DNA of 64,000 nucleotides, taken from Pyronema omphalodes (Eukaryota; Ascomycota; Pezizomycetes; Pezizales; Pyronemataceae). Where the stretch lies: positions 558,001-622,000 of the forward strand of contig JAJJXM010000002.1 in the NCBI GenBank assembly GCA_024516155.1, in the 5' to 3' direction. This document shows, piece by piece, positions 22,004 to 34,912 of this stretch (its first letter is position 1; each line of letters starts with the position of its first letter). The notes under the pieces are model-generated. The model ran no database searches. It was not told where the DNA came from and saw only the letters and a list, made by a program, of their open reading frames with translations. The translations under genes and the position numbers were made by a program.

Positions 22004-24750
22004 TTAATCCTTGAGTCGGCAGTCCCTCGGAGAATCAGGGTACTTGAGATGAAACTCTCGTAACTTCTCCTGACCTCCTACTGAAAAGTTGTCGAAAGGT
22101 TCTGCCGTCCAGTCTTTCTTATTAGGCCAACCTAGCCATTTAACAAGGTATAATACTCGATTGCCAGATTTGTAGCTGCTCATTATTTCATCGATATCAT
22201 ATTCCTCGCTTCCCTCAAAGTCGTCTGCTTCCCGTAAAATTCTGTTTGTATCTGGTGGAGCCCGAGTTCCTGCTTTAAAGGGCTCAAGGAGTGAGGTATG
22301 GAAGACGTTGTGTATCTTCCATTTTCGTGGGAGCGTAAGTCGGACTGCTGTTGGGGAGATGACCTTTTCGACTTGGAAGGGACCATGCAGTTTATGATCT
22401 AACTTCCTCGATGGGCGTCTAGTTCGTATGTTGCGTCCATCTAACATAACCAAGTCTCCTACTTGGTAATCTGGTGCCTCCTGTCGTTTCTGGTCTGCAT
22501 ATTCTTTCATTCTTTCTTGGGTTTTCTGAAGGGTTAACTTGGCTCCTTCATGAATGGTATGCATCCAGTGGGCGTAGGCTTTGCTGGCTGGGTTGCGCAC
22601 AGCAGTTGCCGAAGGGTTGCTCGTATTTGGATAAAATCCGTAATTGGCGTAAAAGGGTGATAATCCAGTTGCGCTTGTGACTGAGTTATTGTATGCGAAC
22701 TCAGCCATGGGTAAGAGATCAGCCCAGTCGTCCATTTCGTGGTTAACAAAAGAGCGGAGGTAAGCTTCAATTGTTTGATTAAGCCGTTCCGTTTGTCCAT
22801 CTGTTTGTGGGTGGAAGGCTGTTGACACTCTTGGTTTTATTCCTAATGTTCCAAGAAATGCTTTCCAGGTGGTGCTTGTAAACCTGGAGTCCCTGTCCGA
22901 CACGATATCCTTGGGTAGGCCATGTAACTTCCATATTTCCTTTGCGAAGATTCTGGCAAGTTCTGCAGTTGTCTTGCCGTCTTTGTGTAAAGGAATGAAG
23001 TGCGCCATTTTTTTAAATCGATCAACTATAACCCATAGTTGATCACACCCATTTGATTCTGGAAGGTCGGTAATAAAATCCATAGCAATAGATTGCCATG
23101 GGGCATAAGATAATTCCAATGGTTGCAACATTCCATACTTAAGGTGCCTAGCCGTCTTCTTCTTCTGACATTCCAAACAGCTTTGAATATATTCAATTAT
23201 TTGTTCATCCATCTTCGGCCACCAAAAGTTTCTTCTTATTAATTCAATGGTCTTAACCTGACGAAAGTGTCCTGCAATTTTCGAGTTGTGCTCCGATTCC
23301 AGGACCATGTTGACTAAATCCTTTGGCACCCATAACTTCTCTTTCCGATAGATTATGCCATCTTCTAGCGTTAGTGGATCCTTTATTTTGTTTGCTGCTT
23401 TTTTATAATTTTCGTCCAGTTCTCCAGCTTCTTTAACCATCTTCAAAAATTCGCCAGACCATTTAACAGAAGGAATAGAATTAAGCCGTGCCGAAGAAAC
23501 AATAAAGGATGTTCCTTCACCACCACTACTGATTGCTGAAATAGATGCAAAATGTTCTTTGTGAAGGATAGTCGTAATCGGCTGATCCTCACCTCCCCCC
23601 TTTTCAGGGCGGAACTCCGGACGCCTTGACAAAGCATCTGGCTTCCCATTCTTACTCCCAGGTCTGTAAATAATCTTAAAGTCAATACCAGCAAGTTCTT
23701 GAGCCCACCTTGCTTGGCGACGATTGAGTACTTTAGTTGTGGTGAAGTATTCCAAATTTTGATGGTCGCTGAATACCTGAACTGTGTGCATTGCTCCCTC
23801 CAAGTATCTTCTCCATATTTTAAACGAATCCACAATAGCCAAAAGCTCTTTATCATGGATTTCGTAGTTGATTTCTGCCGGAGTAAATTTCCTGGAGTGA
23901 AAAGCAATAGGGTGCAGCTTTCCGTCCTCTCCTTTCTGAGGAAGGACTGCGCCTAAGGCAAAGTCAGAAGCGTCAGTTTCAACAATGCAAACCTTTTAGG
24001 ATCAAAATGACCCAATATTGGTGCCTTTGTAAACCTCTGCTTTAACTCGTCAAATGCCAATTCCATGGCAACAGTCCATTCCCACTTCTTTGGATCGCCC
24101 TTGGTTGATTCAGTAAGAGGACGACAAATTCTTGAGAAGTCCTTTATGAATCGGCGATAGAAGTTCGCAAATCCAGGAAAGCCTTGTGTCTCTTTCAAGG
24201 ATTTAGGAGGTTCCCAAACCAGGACGGTTTCCACTTTATCCTTTGCCATCTCAATTCCCTTTTCACTAATAATATACCCCAAAAATTCCACTGTGTCTGT
24301 CCCCCAAACACATTTTTCCGGAGATATTACCAGCCCAATTTTCTTCCAGCCTTCTCAAGACTTCCTTTACCAATTTATCGTGTTCCTCCTCTGTTTCCGC
24401 ATAGATCAGGACATCATCAATATAAGCAATCACTCCCTGATCCAACATATCCCTAAAGATATGATTCATCATATCTTGGAACGTGGCCGGTGCATTGCTT
24501 AAGCCAAAAGGCATTACCAAAAATTCATATAGCCCATACCTGCATCTAAAAGCAGTTTTCCACTCATCTCCTTCTTTGATTGTAATCAAATGGTAACCGT
24601 TCCTCAAATCCATTTTCGTGAAGAACTTAGCTCCTCTGACTCTGTCTTGTAATTCAGACATAAGAGGGAGGGGGTAGCAATTTGCTATTGTTATTTTGTT
24701 GATCCCCCTGTAATCGACACAAAGCCTTAAACCTCACCCATGGGGTTTTG
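22004..24750 (-). pseudogene. Element B pol: RT, RNase H, integrase, chromodomain
   Basis: The frame is mostly open. RT motifs are [15 protein letters not shown] and [11 protein letters not shown]. RNase H is seen as DASDFALGAV and HDKELLAIVDSF. Integrase has an HHCC region (H...H...CLECQ) and DDE residues in MDFITDLP, VSDRDSRF and the Glu of the ERLNQTIEAY stretch. The C-terminus is a chromodomain (YDIDEIMSSYKSGNRVLYLV...W), which in chromoviruses targets integration to marked chromatin. Lesions: a TGA at 24736-24738 before CVDYRG, and two frameshifts near 24,290 and 24,000. The last 612 codons (integrase to chromodomain) are open. Confidence 0.87.
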
Positions 24751-25891
24751 TGTAACGGCGAACAAGGGAGAGATAGCTGACGGAGAACCTGAGGGCTCTT
24801 CTCAATTATTCACTCTTGAGTTCAATGGATATATCCTTATAATAACTTCAACGTTAGAAACTCTTAAGCTGTGTCTAGCATCAACTTAAAGACTTTCTGT
24901 GTTCAGAAGTCAAGGAAATAAACAAAGATTTCAAGGGACAAAGAGATCCAAAGACGGGGACGAGAACGAGGACGTAAACAAAGATTTTCGACAAAGTATT
25001 TGAATTTGTAAATAAACAAATAACTGTGTAAGGAGAAAAGAAAAACAAAATAAACAAACAAAGAAACAATCCTCTTATATACAATTTTTCCTCCTTACAC
25101 GCCGAGCCACTACTTGCAGAATTTTCCCGAAAAATAACTAAGTAAACAACGTGGTCGCGGTTGCGCGTTCTAGACGCGCTAACCCGTTCGTACCAAATTA
25201 GCGTGTTTGCGTGCACAGCCTCGTCGCGCGCTCGTTAGCGTATCTCGCGTGCGCGATAGCGTAACTCGCGTGCGCGGTAGCGTACTTCGCGTGCGCGCTA
25301 GCGTAACCCTAAGCGTAGTCACGCGCGCGCTTCCGTAACCCTAATCGTGCGCGTGTGTCCGTAACCCTAACCCTAGCTGTGCGCGTACGGTCACAAACCT
25401 AACCCTAGTTCGTGTGCGTGCGGGTGCAACCCTAACCCTAGTCACGTGAAACCAGATCAGCTGCGATTGGAAAGATGGTGCAATACTGATAAGGTCACAT
25501 GACTAGATCTTATCTTATCGATAAGATGATCGTGCCCTAGCCCTAGTCACGTGTGCGCACATTAGTAGACCAGTGCGCGTGCATACTGATCTACTATTGA
25601 TTAGAACACGTGACCGATCTTATCTAATCGGATAAGATGATCGGTAGACCGTACGTATGGAATTTCCGAAAAGGGATCCGAGCTGACCCCTAACCCTGGG
25701 GGTAAGTCACGTGACCTTTTTTGACAATTTGGGAATTGAGCGCAACCCTAACCCAGGCGAGTGACGAGTGATGATCGAGGACCGAAGGATAATAGAAATA
25801 AATAAACAAACGAGTGCTGGATAATGAAGCGAATGATAATAGGTGAATGAATGACGAGGAGGGGGAAGGTAATAATTCTCGAGCCGTGACA
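24751..25891 (-). mobile_element. Solo LTR of the C family inside element B pol
   Basis: This 1141-bp copy of the C LTR lies in reverse orientation. It begins TGTAACGG and ends CCGTGACA on the plus strand and is flanked by a perfect TSD TTTTG (24746-24750 and 25892-25896). It carries the TATA box, telomere-like, GATA and CACGTG motifs. Removing it rejoins ILFVPK to the RT core of B. It shows that the C family was still moving after B had inserted into C. Confidence 0.93.
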
Positions 25892-26746
25892 TTTTGGCAC
25901 AAAGAGAATTGGTGCTGCGGCAGGAGATTTTGATGGTCTAATCTTTCCTGTCCTTAGCATTTCCTTTAACCATTCTCTCAATGTTTCCAGCTCCACTTCA
26001 TTAAGCGCATAGACTGGTCCCCAAGGAGGAGTTTCCCCTTCCTTCAAGTCTATGGCGTGGTCGTAGGGTTTGTGTTCAGGAAGCTTGTCTGCTGCTTCCT
26101 TTGTCATGATGTTAATCCACTTACGAAATTTCTCAGGGCCTTGTTGAAGTGCCTCTGATAATTCCTCCTTAGTGGCAACAGCTGAAATATGGCCTATAAC
26201 TGAGGCCTCAGGATGGTCGAGTACTCTTCGATCGACCTTAAGGGAGAATGTACTGGCCTGAGCCTTAGTACAATGTTCGATGCAACGTGGTGTTGTAAAG
26301 GAGATGTTACTTTCTCCCCACATGTTGCATGGTTGATGTTTTGCCATCCACCAGTAAGGTAAGATGACGTCGCAGTCGCTATCAAGAGGGGCGACTTCGA
26401 AGGATTCTGCTGCAAAGTGTCGTTTATGTTGCAGCATGAAAGGTACCGTAAAGAATTCTCCAGCTCCAGCAACTACCTCATTATTGAAGTTGCGAATTTG
26501 AAGAGGCTGATCTCTCTTCACAGTAGGAATTTTGTAAGTTTGGACAAAACCTTTGTCCAGTAAAGCTGAGGTGGAGCCTGTATCAAGGAGGACTCGCACC
26601 GTTCTGAATTTGTTCTTAGACCAAGTCAACACCATGTTGATAATTGGCCTTTTTCCATGATGGGGTGGAACCACAGCTTCCATTTTTGTTCCTCTGGAGG
26701 AGGTTCCTTTGTCGGTTCGTTGAAGTTTTGTCTTGGTCGACTCCAA
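25892..26746 (-). pseudogene. Element B protease and start of RT
   Basis: From about 26746 the minus-strand frame encodes a basic linker, then a retropepsin (VLLDTGSTSALLDKGF, canonical DTG active site; later DVILPYWWMAKH), then the pre-RT segment (PYDHAIDLKEGETPPWGP) and SPAAAPILFVPK, where the solo LTR interrupts it. In this family the protease frame overlaps the end of gag and is read separately from it. Confidence 0.85.
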
Positions 26747-26841
26747 GCTGTCCGAATTTTTCCTTTTTGTCCCTGAACAAATAATATTTTCTGCGTCAGA
26801 TGTACATTCCTCCTCCTCAGGTGACGCAACCCTAGAGGATC

Positions 26842-29021
26842 TTAAAAATCCGACACCTCTTCATTTTGCTCAATCTCCCAAATCCTGGGCTGAGCGTCTT
26901 CCATTATTTCATCCTCATCCTGCCGCACTGCTGCGGTCTTTGTCTTTCTTGTTTCCTTGGGCTTCTCCTGCCCTTTGTTTCCATCATCATCATCGTCTCT
27001 CTTCCTCTTGCCAGAGGAAGCAACCTTTCCTTCTCCAGAGAGCTCTGTTCCTCCAACTGTCTTTTTAGTGTAACAATCAAACATTTTGTGCCCAGATCGT
27101 CCGCATCTCGAACAGTCAGCCTTGTCCTTTTTATGTTTGTCGATTTCGCTCTGGGGAACATTGTTCAGAGCCTCCCTTCCCGATGCAAAAATGGACTTCT
27201 TGTCCTTCTTTCCAGTGAAACCCTTTTTCTCCTTCTTGTCCTTGAATTTATCTTTGTGCTGCACTTCCTTAGGGCGCACAGTTTCCTTATGTTTCCCTTT
27301 ATCCTTATGGCGGTCCTCCCGCACTTCCAAAGTCTTTTTCTTGTCACCCTTTAACTCCTCTTCCAAATTTTCCACAACATGAGCAGCTTCCTTGACTGCA
27401 TCAATCATTCGTTCATCATCAGTTGGGATTCCCCCAAACCTTTGATATACCACCTTTTTAATAGCAGGCGTCATAGCCTCCCAAATGACATTACTATACA
27501 TCGGACCGATTGCTCCCACGCGCATATTTAGGTCCTCTAACTTTGTAAAATAGTCGTCAATATCTCCATCATACTGGAGCTCCGTAATCCTCTTAACGTC
27601 CTCTGGGCTTCCCGCTTATCCTCAAACCTAGTTTCAATAGAGCTTGAGAAGGCTTGACATGTATCCTTGAGTCCTTGTCTTTGAATCGATTTTCGCTGTT
27701 CCTGGTGCCAACTTAACGCCTTGTGCGTAAGTAAGCTTCCAACCCATTTAACCTGATTGTCCTCATCCGGAAAGGCCTTGGCATATGTCGCAATGTAATC
27801 TTGAACGGACGTCCACCAAGCCCTGAACAAATTCTTGTCCTTCCCAGAAAAATATTGAGGAGCCTTCATCTCAGGCATTTTTGGTCTCCTCGGCTCGTTA
27901 ACCCCTGATTGCTGCAATTTCGCGACAAGTGACTCCAAGAATGCTTCCGTTGCATCCTCCGATTCCGGTTCCTTCTGTTTAGCCTTTTCTTTGCACTCCT
28001 GGCGCTTCCTCTCCAAAGCTTTTCTAATATATGAATCATCTGAATCCTCGCTGTCCGTAGGATCAGATGGGGGTGGTGGTGGTGGTGGAAGTCTTCCTCC
28101 AGGTGGCTTGCTGCCCCTACCACCATTTCTGCCATTATTTGCAGGGGATCCGTCCTCTGATGGAGGCAAGGGGACTTCTGGTGCTCTGCCCAGTGAGGGA
28201 TGTTTGGGAGTCATCTCCTCATGCATAGCCTCAGTTAAAGACTTAGCATCGAAATGCTCCTTCTTTTGGATCTTTGACATAACAAGGTCAATAACCTTGT
28301 TGACCAACTCCAATTTTTCTTCTTCCCTCTGTTCATAATAGTCCAGTAGGCGCCGCTGATGCATCTCTTCAGCCCTAGACAGAGCTGCGATCTGCCTATC
28401 CCTTTGCCTATCATCCTCCTTCCTAATAGCGTCCTGTGTATTCTTCTCAATCGCCCATTCCTCAATTTCTTTGTTGATTTCGAGTTGTCTCTGGGCAAAG
28501 GCTTCGAGGATAGCATTCGTTGTTTGAATGCCCTGATTGAGCCTTTCAGCAGCCGCTTGGTTGGCTGCTTCTTTAGCTTTTGTGTCTGTGGCAAGATTGC
28601 CAATTGTCCTCCAAACTTGGCCGGCAAAGTCGTTGCTGGCCTGAACAAGTCGTGTAACGGTTTGTAGGTTGACCTCCTGGTCCAGGTCCCCTTTCTTTGC
28701 CAAGGTATCATAGGCTTTTTGCATACCCTGGGCCATTTCCTGACACAACCCTTTCATCCGCTGTAACTCCTCATTCATGGCAGCGCCAGATCCGACTGCC
28801 TCAACCAACCTCTTAATGTCCTCCTCATTCGCATTCATCCTTCCCATCATGAGAATAACCCATTCAGGGACTTCTCCCAAATGGAGGGTAGTTCCATAGT
28901 AGACGCTGGGTGCTCCAACAGAAGTAACTTCCTCCCAGGAGGGAGGGCGAGTAATACTGACGGTATTACCCATAGGAGCATCGAGGCCGTCATCGTGAGC
29001 GGTAATTCTGCGTGCGGACAT
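26842..29021 (-). pseudogene. Gag of element B, one frameshift
   Basis: The first frame runs from ATG 29021 to 27537 and the second from about 27525 to 26842. A one-base loss near 27,600 (after FEDKREAQ, compared with element A) shifts the frame. The protein has a Gln/Glu-rich coiled N-terminus, a run of prolines followed by an acidic Ser/Asp stretch, a capsid-like segment (YFSGKDKNLFRAWW) and a CCHC knuckle (CSRCGRSGHKMFDC). It lacks the stop found in element A, so the two copies complement each other as evidence for the family's intact Gag of about 720 residues. Confidence 0.85.
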
Positions 29022-29435
29022 TGTTGATTGAGTGTATTTGTTTGTAGTTTTTTCGTGGAGGATCTTTTGGTGTCGTCTTGCCCTAGAAGAGGGTCTTCCG
29101 TGTACGTGTCGAAAAGTGAACTTAGTAGCTTGAGCCTTAAGTTTATAGTGTGAACCTGGGTATTGAGGCTTTCAATACAGAGGCTTTTCCGATCAGTTGG
29201 TGCTTCGTTCGAAAGATATTCAACTAATACATTTTTCTCCAGAAGCCAGGAAGTCAACTAATCTGATCTTTGTTTATTGTGTCTAGAGCTATATAGCTAT
29301 CGCACTCCACCTTCTTCATACCCTTATACCGCCAAAGTACCTAAAAACCAACAAAAGAAATATAAAGGAAAACATGTAGTACAGGTCAAGCATATCTAAA
29401 TCAAGTATTTTCAGAACATAGGAAAAGAAAAACAA

Positions 29436-32400
29436 TCATCCGTCAAAAGCTCCATATCCCAGAGTTGCTATCCCTCCATCCATCCTTTCCTTATCATTGT
29501 TCCTCAGTGGTGTAGTCCTGCAGTGTATTTCCTTCGAGTATCCAAGTCCAGTCCGTCTAGCGAATTTCAACAGCGCAGTTATGCCGGTGTGATCGTTGAA
29601 CAGTTCGTGTAGTGTTATCGTCGTGCTGGTTGACGCATATAGTTCCTGTCTTGCCGCAAGCAGCTTTGGGCAGTGAAGAAGGTAGTGTAGGGAGGATATG
29701 AATCCTGTGCCACAGTCGCATGGTGTAGGGGGTTGCTCCGGATGGGGGTCAATGGGTGTGCGTCCACATCGGATCCGGTATAATGCCCGGGAGGTGCGGA
29801 ATGGTAGGTGTTGAAGGTGTTTTGGGTACATCAGGGATGGGGGTAGTCCATCAGGTGCGTTATTCTGCCATTGTTGGAGGAATCGTTGGCGGATTTGTGA
29901 TTTCATCCATGCATGTGAGGTTATTGTGGATCGGCATTGATTTCGTGACTGTGCTCCGGTTTTGGCAAGGCTGTCGGCAAGGTCGTTTCCGGTAATGTCT
30001 GTGTGGGAGGGGGTCCAGATGGTGGTGAAGGACCACCCTTGACTCGTGAGGAGTTCGGCCAGGTTGAGAGTTTCCCTGGCGTATTGATGATTTTCGGCGT
30101 TGTGTTGAAGTGTGGCGATTGCTGCTTGGTTGTCGAGGCAAAGGTAGACAGGGGCCGGCGTGTAGTTGTCAAGGAGTCGTAGTCCTTCGGTGGTGGCATG
30201 TAATTCGGCATCGTAGACCTCGCATTGCTGGCCGAGGTGACAGTGGTGGGATGATAGGTGTTCAGAACCGTTGGGTGTCGTCTTGTAGAGTGTTGCTCCG
30301 CATCCAGTGTAGTTATCGTCAAGCTTGGATCCGTCTGTGTAAAGTACGTATGTGTCGGGGGGTAGTGATGTCAACCATTGTGTGTGCCGTGTGTTTGGTT
30401 CGTCGGTTTTGTTCGGGTTCGGTGAGGGGGAGTTGTGCATCGAGAAAGAGGATGGTAGTGTGGTTCGGTTTTCGATGTTGTTGCTGAGAAGGTGTTGTAT
30501 GTGTTGTCACAGGTGGGAGAGTCCGGGTACTGTCTTCGGGCATTTTGGGTTTGGTTTGAGTCCGGATAGGGGGTGGTGGGTGGGTAGGAAGAGGAGTCGC
30601 AAGGCGTATCGTGCTGAGAGGTAGTCCAGATAGACGTGTAGGGGTGGCAGGTGAGCACAGATGAGTAGTTTCGTGAGGTTTGTGCTGAGTGGGAGTCCTG
30701 TTGCCCACCGTAGTGCGTTGTGGTAGGTGGCTGCTAGGGGGCGTAGGGTGGTGTCTTTGCCGGTCCACCAGGCTGGGGAGCCCCATAACATTTTCGGGAG
30801 GAGGAGGGTAAGGATAAGGTGTCGGGCCATGTGGGTGTTGAGGCCATTTGACCGGTGTCGAAGGTGAAGTAGTGATCCGAGGGTGTTCTTACCGGTCGAT
30901 GCTGCTTGTGTGGTGTGAGGAATGAATGTGAGGGATTCGTCGATGTTGATGCCGAGGTATTTGATTTTCCGTGTTGGTGTGATTGTTTTGTTGTCCAAAG
31001 AGAGTTGTGGTAGTTTGGTAAGGTCAGTGACTTTGTGGTGGCTTGCACTTGGGAGACAGTGGAGTAGTTCTGTTTTGTCGGGAGAGAAGTTGAGTCCGAG
31101 GTGTCTGCCACGTTCTGTGTAGTGTTCGGTCCGTGTCTTTAGGCGATCGATGGCGAATTTTCGGGAGTTAGCAGATTGGAGGAGGCCGGTATCATCAACG
31201 TAGGAGGCGGTCAGTTCTTTTGCTGGTTGGTGGGTTACTTCGAGCATCGCGTTGGCGTAGATGAGGAAGAGGATTGGCGATGCAGGGGATCCTTGTGGTA
31301 AGCCACAGCAGAAGGCTTTCGGGGGTTCGAGCTGTTGGTCAAAGGAGAATGCTAGTGTTCGGTCGGAGGTGAAGGCTTTGGTCCATGCAATGAGGTAGGG
31401 TGGCATGTTACGTTGTTGCATGACTTGGAGGAGTAGTGTGGGATTGGTGTTATTGAAAGCTCCTTCAATGTCATGTGCTAAGAGGGTTGGTCGCGGAGGG
31501 TGTTTTAGTTTGCCGGTTGTTGGGATAGCAAGGTCAGTGCTGATTGGTGTGAGTATGGTGAGGAGGGCGTCAATGGCGGAATACTGTTGTCTGGCTCCCA
31601 TCTGATGTTGTGATATTGCAAGGCAGTCAGATGCTGTTTTGGCAAGTCGGAGGGCAGCTATCTTTTGGTATACTTTCGATATGCAGGGGAGGAGGGAGAT
31701 TGGGCGGTAAGATTTGGGTGATGTATAGTTTGTCTTGCCGGGCTTGGGAATCACTACGCATCTAGCTACCTTCCATTGGGCAGGGAAGGTCTCGTAGTGG
31801 AGGAGGGCGTTGAATAATTTAGCTAGTGCTGTTGGTTGTGCAAGGTGGAATTGGGCGATCAGTTGGTAGGTGATGTTGTCGTGTCCGGGTGCTGAGGAGT
31901 AACGAAGTTTTCGGATAACTTGGCTGACCTCATTGTCTGTAATTGGGGTGAAAGGGTCAGGTGTTGCTTTGTGTTGCTTGACGAAGTTGGGGGGGATGTT
32001 GGGAGGGTTGTGTGATTGGGGTGGAAATAAGGCATTTCTCAGGATGTCGCACTTGTCCTGGAAACTATCTTTGCCTTCTAGTGGTGGGAGGGGTTTGCTG
32101 TGTGTATTTGCTGATCTGACGCAGTTCCAGACGTCGGTGGCATTACTGTTCTGCAGTCTAGTCACCCAGTACTGTTCTTTGGCGAATTGTATGGCTTGTT
32201 TCCATTCGTATCGTTGGTGCTTTGCTTGCAGTCTGGCGGTCGGGTTGGTACGGTCGGCGCGAAAGCGTCTTTCTGCTTGTTGTAACTTCTTTTTCTTCTT
32301 GTTGAGGTCCGGGTGCCACCATGGTGCTTGTTTAGCTCTTGGTTTTACCCATGGTACTGCTACATCTGTGGCTTTGTGAATAATGGTGGTGATAAGGTCT

Positions 32401-33228
32401 GCAGCATGCAGGGCTGCCTCTGGGCTGGTAAGATTATCCAGGTCTACTGGGTTGTCGATGATTGTTCGTTGGTAGAGTGTCCAGTCGGCCTTTCGCCATG
32501 CCCGTTTAGGTGTCTGGGCAGGGGTGCTGAGGTCAATGTGAATGGTGCATATGGCGTGATCGGAGGTTGAGTCGGGGTTGATTTCGTGCATAAGGATCTT
32601 TTCTGTTATGCTACCTGCAGAGAAGCATAGATCGATGACGGATGGTCTCATGCCGTTGCGCGGGTAGTGTGTTGGGATGCCTGGTTGGTTGTGCAAAGAG
32701 AACTGGTGGCTGTCCATCCAGTTGGCTATGGTGTCGGAGTGGTCTCGGTGGCGTCTGAGCTGGTCGTCGTCAATTGTCGTAGTGCTGCCCCACCATTCAT
32801 GGTGCGCATTCATATCACCCATGATAATGGCAGGTAGCTGGGGTCGGAAGGAAGGGAGGAGCTCGGCTAGTGCATTTGGTTTTCCCGGTGAGTAGAAATT
32901 GTAGATCATTAGTGGGGCTATGTCGGGTAGGGATAGTTTGGTCCCAAGGAATGAATTCTGGTGGGTAAAAACAGTTGAGGCATGGACTCCTGGCAACCGG
33001 CGTACGTAAGTGGCGCACAGGGGTTTGTCGTTGGTCGGGGGTGAATATATGAAAATCAGGGTGTGTGGGGGGGAGTTTAGTGTATTCGATAGCGGGTTCT
33101 TGCAAGAGAATGATGAGTGTTTTGGGGTTAGAAGCAAATGAAAATAGTGCTGATGTTGTTGTAGCATGACCTTTTGCGCAGTTCCGCAGCTGCACACATG
33201 CTGTGTCCATTTTCGTTGTGCTGTTCAT
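29436..33228 (-). pseudogene. LINE G copy 2 ORF2: endonuclease, RT, RNase H
   Basis: The likely start is ATG 33226-33228, which overlaps the ORF1 stop as ATGA. The endonuclease N-terminus (NCAKGHATTTSALFSF, LLQEPAIEY) is followed by a frameshift near 32,935. Then 33197-30507 is one 896-codon frame with GDMNAHHEWWG, SDHAICTIHID, the RT motifs SYRPISLLPCISKVYQ, LLAHDIEGAFNNT, CGLPQGSPASP and SYVDD. A TGA at 30507-30509 replaces the Arg codon present in copy 1. The same frame then continues to 29436 with RNase H (YTDGSKLDDNYTG, YDAELHATTEGL, CLDNQAAI, SHTDITGNDLADSL) and CDCG ... HYLLHC. All catalytic residues of RT and RNase H look present. Confidence 0.88.
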
Positions 33229-34719
33229 AGTTGCTCATCGGTTCTCATTTCGTCAGGTGTGGGTTGCATGCTTTCGTCGGCAGGGGTGGCGTTGTTGAGT
33301 TGTTCCAGGTGTTTGATGCGGGATGGGCACGTGGGATCGTTGGCTTTGTGTGGCTGGTTGCAGTTGCAGCATCTGATTGGTGGGTGGGTGCATGACATTC
33401 CACCTTTGCAGGAGGGGATGGTGCATGGGTGGGTCCGGGTAGCGTGGTTTTGGGCGCACACTGCGCATCTTGGTTCAACTGCTTTGCAGAGTTTGGGGTG
33501 GTGTCCAAACTCCTGGCAGTAGGTGCACTGTGAGGTGGGTTGCCATGAGTGGTATTCGCCGATCTTGCAGAGGCGGTTGCAGATTGCTAGTCTTGTGGTA
33601 CCTAGCTTTCTCAAGTTAATTGTACCGACAAGAGAGACAACAATGGAGGAGTCAGCTTTTCCAGCGCGGCGTTCAGTAGGGACTAGCCATCGGGGATCCT
33701 GGCCAAGACGAAGGGAGGGGTATGTGGACTCAATTTCCGAACGAATGAAGGAGGGGGTGGCGTTTGTTGGCACGTTGTGCAGAAGTATCTTGGTCCAGCG
33801 TTCATTGATGCGGGCCTCGGATGGCTGGAAGCTGTTTGTCACGTTGGTGATGATCGGCAGGTAGGGGGCGTAAGCGTCGGCTTTGGTCGAGGGGTTGGTG
33901 GTGAGGACAAGACGGTTGTTGCTAGTGATGCGGGCAACGGGTGAAAGGGGGTAGGGTGATATCAGTAGAGTCCTTGATGGCTTTGTTGATCGCGACAAGG
34001 GCTTCATCGGCAGTGGTTTCCGGGTTGGTGATCTTTCCTTCAAGAGTAATAATGACCTCGCGGTCGACACGTGGGAGGGCTTTCGGGATCAAGGTGGTGG
34101 GGGTCTTCTTTGTCTTGGCCTGAACGATGGTAAATGGTTTTTCTTCGGCAGCGGCAGTAAGCTTAGAGGCAATGGACGGCCCATTTAACCAGGCATTGGT
34201 GGGTTCATGCAGAGGGGTGGGCTGATAGAGGGGGACGGCAGGGGTGGGCGCAGGGGCAGTGGCGTGGCCCTGTTCGGCAGGTGCTTTTCCGGTGGTCTTG
34301 GTGTTGGCGGGTTGGAGTTTGCGGATTTGGTTGGTGAGTTCAGTGACGTGTCGTTCAAGTTGGGCGATGCGATTGGCACTGGCATTTTGGGCGTGGGCAA
34401 AGGCATTTTCCATGCGGTCGAAGCGGGCAAGGATCTGGTTCAAGAGGGTGGAGCTGGTAGCGTCAAACATGGTGGGGCGGTTGATGTCGTCCGGGGCGGT
34501 GTTGTTGAGGCGCTTGCGAGGGGAGCTAGTGCCTGTAGCAAGAATGCGTTGGGGAGCCGGGGTTCCGAAGCGACAAGGAGTAGGAGAGAAAGTCTCAGAC
34601 TGAGGGGGCTGAGTGAGGGAGGCAGCAGGGGCAGCAGAGGCAGCGCGTTGCTGCTGCTGTTGCTGTTGCTGGGAGAATAAAGAGGGGATATTTTGCTGGG
34701 ACATTGTGTTCCCAAGCAA
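33225..34719 (-). pseudogene. LINE G copy 2 ORF1: three-zinc-knuckle protein
   Basis: ORF1 runs from ATG 34719 to the TGA at 33225-33227, with one frameshift near 33,940, where one extra base is present relative to copy 1. It has a poly-Gln N-terminus, a coiled-coil-like segment (NRIAQLERHVTELTNQI) and three C-terminal Cys/His clusters (CTYCQEFGHHPKLC, CAVCAQNHATRTHPC, CCNCNQPHKANDPTC). The protein would bind the LINE transcript. The stop overlaps the ORF2 start by four bases. Confidence 0.82.
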
Positions 34720-34903
34720 AGGAGAAAGCGAAAGGGTAAAAGCAATAGAGGAGGCTGTGCAACCTTAGACCGAGAAGTAAACTAATCGATCACAGGCCGA
34801 ATAAACCTAAGGGTCTCTCTCGAGGTAACTGGTGTAGATAGGTGTTGTCGTAACAAGAGATCAGGTTGCTGATGATGGAGTCGACGGTGGGAAGACTTAG
34901 GGT

Positions 34904-34912
34904 CTTTTATAG
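34904..34912 (-). promoter_or_regulatory. TATA box of the B 5' LTR, upstream of LINE copy 2
   Basis: The minus strand reads CTATAAAAG about 130 bp upstream of the LINE 5' end. If it is used, the transcript would start in the LTR and run straight into the LINE. Confidence 0.5.

Larger units (their letters stand above)
29269..34773 (-). mobile_element. LINE G copy 2: full-length, nearly intact
   Basis: Same element, position, orientation and flanking variants as copy 1. Only three lesions were seen: a frameshift in ORF1 near 33,940, a frameshift in the ORF2 endonuclease near 32,935 and a TGA in ORF2 at 30507-30509. Sampled ORF2 segments differ from copy 1 by about 2%. The ORF1 N-terminal region differs more. 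Confidence 0.88.

Noticed and set aside
29269..34773. Two independent site-specific LINE insertions in the B LTRs
   Set aside because: Both copies share the same non-identical left and right target duplications and a break at the same ORF2 codon, which fits duplication of one insertion better. Kept as the main alternative to test.
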